Source: Lagopus muta
Taxonomy: Eukaryota > Chordata > Aves > Galliformes > Phasianidae
DNA length: 64,000 bases
Assembly: GCF_023343835.1 (NCBI RefSeq)
Contig: NC_064435.1
Span: 41,192,603-41,256,602 of the forward strand
Direction of reading: 5' to 3'
In this document: piece by piece, positions 59,301 through 64,000 of the stretch
How the letters are laid out: every line of letters starts with the position of its first letter
How positions within the stretch are numbered: position 1 is the stretch's first letter
Program-made: the position numbers and the translations under genes
The notes under the pieces: generated by a model
Seen by the model: only the letters and a program-made list of their open reading frames with translations
Database searches by the model: none
What the model was told of the DNA's origin: nothing

Positions 59301-62300
59301 TTAAATATCCTAATGATCTACAGCAGTACGGTGCTTTTTCATCCTTGCACCCTGTTTGTGCAAGAAATCAATATGAGAACCTGAAAGATTAAAGTGAACA
59401 CAAATAATTAACCACATTCATTTCAGAAAAGGCCAATACGAACCTCTCACAGCACAAATGGAATTGGCCTGTGTGGTAGAATCCAGCTCATCGAGTTTGA
59501 CAGGGCCAGGCAGCTCACTGAGGTCAGCATCAGCAGCCGAGCACAAAAGAGGCTTTTGTAATAAGAGAACAGTACGTTCAACACAAATAATCCTACCTGC
59601 CAACAAAGACATTTCAACTCAGTACAGTAACAAGGAAAAAGGTGACCATGATAACTGTCATGGCCAATAAAGACATTTGTCACTGCCAGCTACTAAACAG
59701 ATGGATAGACTCTACCAGGTTTTCTCAATGACAAAATATTTTGCTTTCAGTGATACACGCAGCATGCTCTTGTCACATTTTGTGACTCTCGGGGAAAACA
59801 ATTCTCTAAAATTCTAACATGTTACAAAAGCAAAGCAGATTCCATCCAGACTGCACTGTACCACGCTGGAAACAGAAAGTTCTTGTCTCTTCCCTAGTAA
59901 AAAGCTTGGTCGCCCTCAAGGTTGTTCTATTTTTATTTGTTTGTTTAAGATTACAAAGCGTAGGTGCATGCAATACTTTATTCTCCAAATAAATGAAACC
60001 AATGCAACCTCAGTTAGCAAGGGAAAACAGACTGATTAGAGGATGTGGTGACAGGACTCACAGCCACTTACATAGTTGCATTTTGGAAATGAGCAAAGGC
60101 ATGAGAGGTGAATTACACAGGCGTACATCACACAGAAGGATGGGTGAGCCTCATTCATACAAATGACTAAAAAAGAATGTAGACTGAACCACCATCTCAC
60201 AGGACCTGCATGGCACCCGAGGGCTCACAGCTGAAATGGTAAAGGAAAGCTTGTAATGGCTTTTTATCTAGGGACATGCAAGTCTTTAGGTTCATTGCCT
60301 TTCTCCTTTTGCAGGTTGTAAGTTCAATAAAACAAGATTCTGCAATCAAATATCAATACAAATGAATATTAAAACAAAGGAAAGCAAGTTTCTTACTATT
60401 TCTGAATCTTCTGTCAGCTAGCAAATTTGTTTGAGGTTGGTCTTTAGATTCAACAGTCATCAAGGAAGACTGATAGAAATATTGGTGAACAAATGGTAAG
60501 ATCACTTAATTTCTTATTTTCTTGGAAGATAAAGAAAAAAAACCCCAAACTAACAACAACAGAAGAGAAACCTTACAGAAATCCTCCAATTACAACCCCT
60601 TTCAGGTTTCTCATCCCAAACTTGCAATGTTTCATCTTCATCTCAGAGTGGAAGTCTATACAGGTTATGTATTACAGTGTAAGTAACGCGGGTGTTTATT
60701 CTGTTTGATTCCAGTTGCTTCAAAACCACACGTAAAGCTTACCATTTCCCCACAGGGCATCCTTGAAGAAGATGAATCGTGAGGCAACATTGAGGGCTTC
60801 TATGATTTCCGTACTGAGAACACATGATGCAGTGACTGACACAGCAACAACTTTTGGAATTCCACGAACTACACTTTGCAAAGTGAAGTCAGTCACAAAC
60901 AACAACATCTCTCTTTGATTTACAGGAACACTGTGTTTTGTCTATGATTTAAAAAAATAAAAAAATTCAAAATTAGAATGCAGTCATTAATTTTTGGAAG
61001 AAGAAAAGACAAGTAACACACTCATCTGTAAGCAACTAATAAAACTGACAAATTACTACACTTATGGCCAGTAAAGAAGAATGAATCAGGTTTTTCATTG
61101 TTCCTTAATGCAGTTACAGATTATCCTCTCTACCTTCAGTTAACTTTCCAAAGCTGACCCACTGAGATCTTGGTGCCCTCTCTATCAACTGTCATGTTTT
61201 ATCGTGACTCATTTGCACATGAAAATAAATGCCATAAAAAGTTAATTGGATGTTTCTATGAACAAAGACTAAAGTAATTTTTCCCTTAAAAAAGAAAGGC
61301 TAACATCACTTCTATTATTAAGAAAATGTTCTATGCACTGTTGTGTGATTCTGAAGAGTACCTCACCCTGTCTAATAGCTCCTGCAAATACAAAGCTGCC
61401 GGGTTTTCTTTCTGCACATCCACAGGTATTTGAATGATACATAGAAGTGTGAAAGGAGATAACTCATAAGAAAGAAACACAGGAAATCACAATGACAATG
61501 CAAGTTTTCTGCCTAAGACAGGTACAAAAATTAAGGTATATCAAAACTAATGATGTCACAACCAAAATAACTACATTTCACATTGTATTTCTTCGTATCT
61601 GAAAACAGTTACTGCTAAGTCAATAGCGTTTTAAAACACTGACACTGTGATGATGAACAGGACAGCTTAGATAGACATGAATTTACACATCAGGGATTAG
61701 TTCAAAGGCTCTAACAAAATTAGATAGGTTGATAATGAGGTTTCTTTCTTCTTTTTTTTTGTTTTCAACACAACTGTTATAATATGTACATGTGTCTGTG
61801 ATTTTTCCCACAGTTTAGAAACAAATGAGCTTAGTAAGATTATATTTCATATTTACCAGTCCAAGCAACTTGTAATTTTAAAAATTCTAATATTATACAA
61901 TATTTAAGTGAAATTATTTTAGTTTTGCCTTAAAAGGGCTTTGTTACTATTTTTAATTAGTCTACTGATTAAAAACCATAGGACATTTTAATACTACAAT
62001 GATTGGAGAGACTCATATCACACAAGTATTTTATCCTTAAAGTTACATTTCCGTGGCACAAGGCAATGCATTGAGAACTCCAACTTTTTATCTTCAGTTA
62101 AATTCACACCTTGAAAAAGTTAACCGGACTAAAAATAACTTCTGCTTGTAATGGCAGCTCTGAGGGCAAATACAGTAATCAGGAGTAATGACAGATATAA
62201 TTCATAACTCAGATATTATGGTTATGCCTTAACGTAAGTTGCCTAATGCATTTACATTATTTCTTTCCCTCATAACTACGTGCATTTGAGTACCTCCTCT

Positions 62301-63948
62301 GTGCAGATACCATTAAAGCAGCTTCAAAAGGAAGATGCTTTACAGCTGTCCCATGAGAATTACTAACACATTAAAAGCTGTCTTTCAGAAGAATCAGACA
62401 AAAAAAGCAAATAATAATAACAGCAAAAATTTCAACTTATATAAAATCATCATCTTGCTATGTGTGACAATTTGTTCTGAACAGAGAGGACACAACAGAC
62501 AAATAGCAGCAGGACTGAGTTACAAGGAAGGACAGCTCCTTAACCACAGATGGAATATATTTCCCCATATTCCTTCTGTACCACAGTACAGATTCTGAGC
62601 AATAATAGAAGCATATTCCCATTCCTCCTTCACACAAACGAAGCATCTCAGAACACTGTTGTTTCAGTGTTTTATTAACACCACTTTTAAAGTATATTTG
62701 AATTAATTCATGTTGCAGATTATCTCTGCTAAATGAACTAAACCACAGTCCCTACCTCAGATATCATCACTGAATGATTTTGCACGTGAAGAATAAATCT
62801 TCTTGGGAAAGGTAACTGCAATTAACAAGCTCATAACTTTCTGGAAGGATTAGGCAAGCAATACACTAACAGCAGGTAAATACCATGAGCTTTCTAGAGC
62901 AGCAATGCAGGGTGTTACCGAGCGCTTACAAAGACGAGGAACTCCCATTGCTTTTCCAATACAGCTTTCAAAAAATTTATAAAAAATCATGCTGTTCACT
63001 CATGGAAATCTACTGCTTATAGTTCACCAAGCAAATTCAGGAAACAGCTAGTAAAACTTCAAGAAAGAAGGAATCACAGACTTCTTTCTTCTTGTTAGAT
63101 GAATTTCTACTCTTCAAAGTCACATCTGTTCCTGCATTCTTCATCTTTTCTCTAATTTAGTGATGAAGTGATTCTACACAAGAATGTTGATGACCTCCAG
63201 TGTCTCAGATGTAGATGTTCCCTTATAAAAAAAATGCTTGGCTAGGATATCACTAGTCTGTAATTGATTTATTTCTGTTAATTGAACAGACGCCACAGAA
63301 TTCCACATATGTACATGTCCTGCTAGCATGTACATTTCTGCTAGCAGCCTGAAGATCTCCCATTAAGCTATCCTAATTTTGCATATTTAAAAATACTCTG
63401 CTGTCACTTAGTACGAAGAAAGCACTGCTGAGTAGTAAGAGCTGCCCCTCTCACAAGCTAAAGCTACTCCCTGCCTAATAATCAAATCACAACTCATAGG
63501 CTGCTGAAGCAAGAGGAAAAGACCTACATCACATTTATGTCCCATACTGCTGGGAAGCATTCTCAACTATTTTGCTGTCTGTTCTGGAGTTTCTTTGTCT
63601 TTGGTTCATATGCTTTGATTCACGCTTTATTTTCTGTGGTGCTGATGGACAACTGCAAATTGTTTTCCCCAGAGCTAACTGTACTGAGGGTCCAGTTGCC
63701 AGGAAAAAGTAAATAAATCAGCAGCCAAAAAAATCCTTCAACTACTGAGGGAGTTAGCAACATTTCAAAAGGAAGTTGTAGCATAATTCAGAAAAAATCA
63801 GAAACAAATAAAATGCAATTACAAGCTTCCCAGCACAGCGTGGACGGCAGATGTATTTACCTAAAGTTCCTCCTTTCTACTTGTGGGACCCTGAAAGCCA
63901 AGTTTGCCCGAGGGGCTTCTGCTGAACAACAACAGTCCACCCACTTGT
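50237..63948 (-). CDS. SPIDR: SPIDR, scaffold protein of homologous recombination repair (3' part, 11 exons)
   Basis: SPIDR (KIAA0146 in human) bridges BLM helicase and RAD51 and promotes recombination repair of double-strand breaks. Eleven minus-strand exons join in one frame, listed 5' to 3': 63948-63861, 63652-63548, 62964-62871, 62815-62756, 61462-61367, 60908-60743, 59596-59444, 54927-54834, 53387-53273, 52770-52717, 50377-50237. They total 1,166 nt, or 387 residues plus the stop, the C-terminal part of a protein of about 900. Exons 60908 to 50237 carry the conserved C-terminus: GIPKVVAVSVTASCVLS, VERTVLLLQKPLL, LDELDSTTQANSICAVRG, TAFSWPTCDRCGNG, YCSQCSEVVISPVLK, LLQRTISSLL and SYEASSVLGKE. 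The first four exons are less certain. The gene converges on CEBPD as in mammals. The window ends inside it. Confidence 0.9.
51035..51057. repeat. Poly-A tract
   Basis: A run of about 21 A's in the last SPIDR intron, with a second A-rich stretch 30 bases later. It is a simple repeat. Confidence 0.8.
51125..51263 (+). mobile_element. CR1 LINE 3' end
   Basis: The text caaggccaggctggatgtgg, gggctgcctggtctggtgg and gtccttttcaacccaggcca ends in attctatgattct. It is oriented plus, so antisense to SPIDR. Confidence 0.92.
52270..52480 (+). mobile_element. Probable degraded CR1 LINE 3' part
   Basis: Weak CR1-like phrases are seen (gagaagagctgcctgaaagg, ctatctttggatgtcttcaa, gaccctgccagacgaagtca). 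It directly abuts an antisense CR1 copy. Confidence 0.55.
52480..52640 (-). mobile_element. CR1 LINE 3' end, minus orientation
   Basis: The reverse complement of a CR1 terminus: cacagaatcataaaatggcc, gggttgaaaaggaccataaa, ccctgccatgggcagggtcg and cccagagccacatccagcca. It stands tail-to-tail with the copy on its left. Confidence 0.92.
52717..52770 (-). CDS. SPIDR: SPIDR exon (54 bp)
   Basis: Minus strand: acceptor cttctttccag, donor gtaggt. The exon encodes LLQRTISSLLMSAANVDG, exactly 18 codons. It lies about 85 bases from an antisense CR1 copy. Confidence 0.92.
53273..53387 (-). CDS. SPIDR: SPIDR exon (second half of zinc-ribbon-like motif)
   Basis: Minus strand: acceptor acgcttcag, donor gtatga. 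The exon encodes GLLYCSQCSEVVISPVLKMQ and LEVFLSCPSQSQSTVKVK. CSQC is the second CxxC. Confidence 0.92.
54834..54927 (-). CDS. SPIDR: SPIDR exon (first half of zinc-ribbon-like motif)
   Basis: Minus strand: acceptor attttctgcag, donor gtgaga. The exon encodes GTVVGVNESTAFSWPTCDRC then GNGKLELYPQD. The CDRC pair is the first CxxC of a likely zinc ribbon. Confidence 0.92.
55905..56190 (+). mobile_element. CR1 LINE 3' part
   Basis: Phrases are aggggagattcagatttgat, gggcagtgaggcgctggcac, aaggccaggttggatggggc and ggtctttttcaacccaagcc. It lies in the 4.5 kb SPIDR intron, antisense to that gene. Confidence 0.9.
56191..59443 (-). other. SPIDR intron, no feature seen
   Basis: About 3.2 kb of AT-rich intron. 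No exon with family resemblance, no repeat family and no RNA gene was recognised on either strand. Confidence 0.5.
59444..59596 (-). CDS. SPIDR: SPIDR exon
   Basis: Minus strand: acceptor tttgttggcag. The donor gttcgt is weak but is the only one that keeps the frame into the next exon. The exon encodes RIICVERTVLLLQKPLLCSA, LPGPVKLDELDSTTQAN and SICAVR. Confidence 0.88.
60743..60908 (-). CDS. SPIDR: SPIDR exon
   Basis: Minus strand: acceptor caaagagag, donor gtaagc. The exon encodes MLLFVTDFTLQSVVRGIPKV, VAVSVTASCVLSTEIIEALN and FIFFKDALWGN, strongly conserved SPIDR sequence. The start was chosen so that the phase fits the previous exon. Confidence 0.87.
61367..61462 (-). CDS. SPIDR: SPIDR exon (96 bp)
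   Basis: Minus strand: a good pyrimidine tract and cttatgag as acceptor, donor gtgagg. The exon encodes LSPFTLLCIIQIPVDVQKEN and PAALYLQELLDR. Both ends are on codon boundaries. Confidence 0.8.
61463..62755 (-). other. SPIDR intron, no feature seen
   Basis: This 1,293-base AT-rich intron has no recognised exon or repeat. Confidence 0.5.
62756..62815 (-). CDS. SPIDR: SPIDR exon (60 bp)
   Basis: Minus strand: acceptor gttaattgcag, donor gtaggg. The exon encodes LPFPRRFILHVQNHSVMISE. Both ends are on codon boundaries. Confidence 0.7.
62871..62964 (-). CDS. SPIDR: Probable SPIDR exon
   Basis: Minus strand: a T-rich tract and gaaag as acceptor, donor gttagt. The exon encodes CIGKAMGVPRLCKRSVTPCI then AALESSWYLPA. 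The 3' border is inferred from the phase of the next exon; an alternative donor (gtattt) would break the frame. Confidence 0.55.
63548..63652 (-). CDS. SPIDR: Probable SPIDR exon
   Basis: Minus strand: acceptor caatttgcag, donor gtatgg. The exon encodes CPSAPQKIKRESKHMNQRQR then NSRTDSKIVENASQ, a polar basic linker. The phase agrees with both neighbours, but the donor choice is uncertain because several GTs are near. Confidence 0.55.
63861..63948 (-). CDS. SPIDR: SPIDR exon (first in window)
   Basis: Minus strand: acceptor gctctttgcag, donor gtaaat. The exon encodes KWVDCCCSAEAPRANLAF plus RVPQVERRNF in the only open frame. It ends two bases into an AG- codon that the next exon completes. 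Confidence 0.7.
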
Positions 63949-64000
63949 CTGCAAAGAGCAAAACTGTATCTTTATAAAACCATCACCAGTTACATTCTAT

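Noticed and set aside
63165-63215. Possible extra SPIDR exon on the minus strand (GTSTSETLEVINIL)
   Set aside because: A T-rich acceptor is present, but the phase does not fit between the flanking SPIDR exons and the donor is poor.

Overview
This is vertebrate, almost certainly bird, nuclear DNA. The genes are split into short exons with AG/GT borders. The intergenic and intronic DNA carries many fragments of the avian CR1 LINE. The gene order PRKDC - CEBPD - SPIDR is the one known from mammals (human 8q11). The many CR1 copies and the proteins point to a galliform such as chicken or a close relative; the species itself is inferred.

Region 1 (1-44,150, + strand) is the 3' half of PRKDC, the catalytic subunit of DNA-dependent protein kinase. 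I could chain 45 consecutive coding exons in a single continuous reading frame. They total 6,837 nt including the stop, or 2,278 residues, roughly human residue 1,850 to the C-terminus. They cover the end of the helical NUC194 region, the PQR and ABCDE autophosphorylation clusters, the FAT domain, the PI3K-like kinase domain and the FATC tail. Two introns open with GC instead of GT. A 3' UTR with an AATAAA signal follows.

Region 2 (44,150-47,330) is intergenic DNA holding two tandem degraded CR1 copies. Region 3 (47,330-50,420) is a large CpG-rich island with the intronless CEBPD gene (C/EBP delta, + strand): TATA box, GC box, a CTCF-like motif, a 333-residue bZIP protein and an AATAAA signal.

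Region 4 (about 49,910-64,000, - strand) is the 3' part of SPIDR, the scaffold protein of homologous recombination. Eleven coding exons were assembled in one frame. SPIDR runs tail to tail into CEBPD, and its last exon lies inside the CEBPD CpG island. Its C-terminus carries a CxxC-x16-CxxC zinc-ribbon-like motif in a context resembling the large RPA subunit.

The window therefore places a non-homologous end-joining kinase gene and a homologous-recombination scaffold gene on either side of an inducible transcription-factor gene. No prokaryotic, viral or CRISPR-like system is present. The most notable unexplained points are the GC-AG introns, an altered caspase-site motif in PRKDC, the GC-driven expansion of CEBPD and the SPIDR tail, and the SPIDR zinc-ribbon/OB-like C-terminus. 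Exon edges were called by eye from splice signals, frame continuity and remembered family sequence; no alignment was run.
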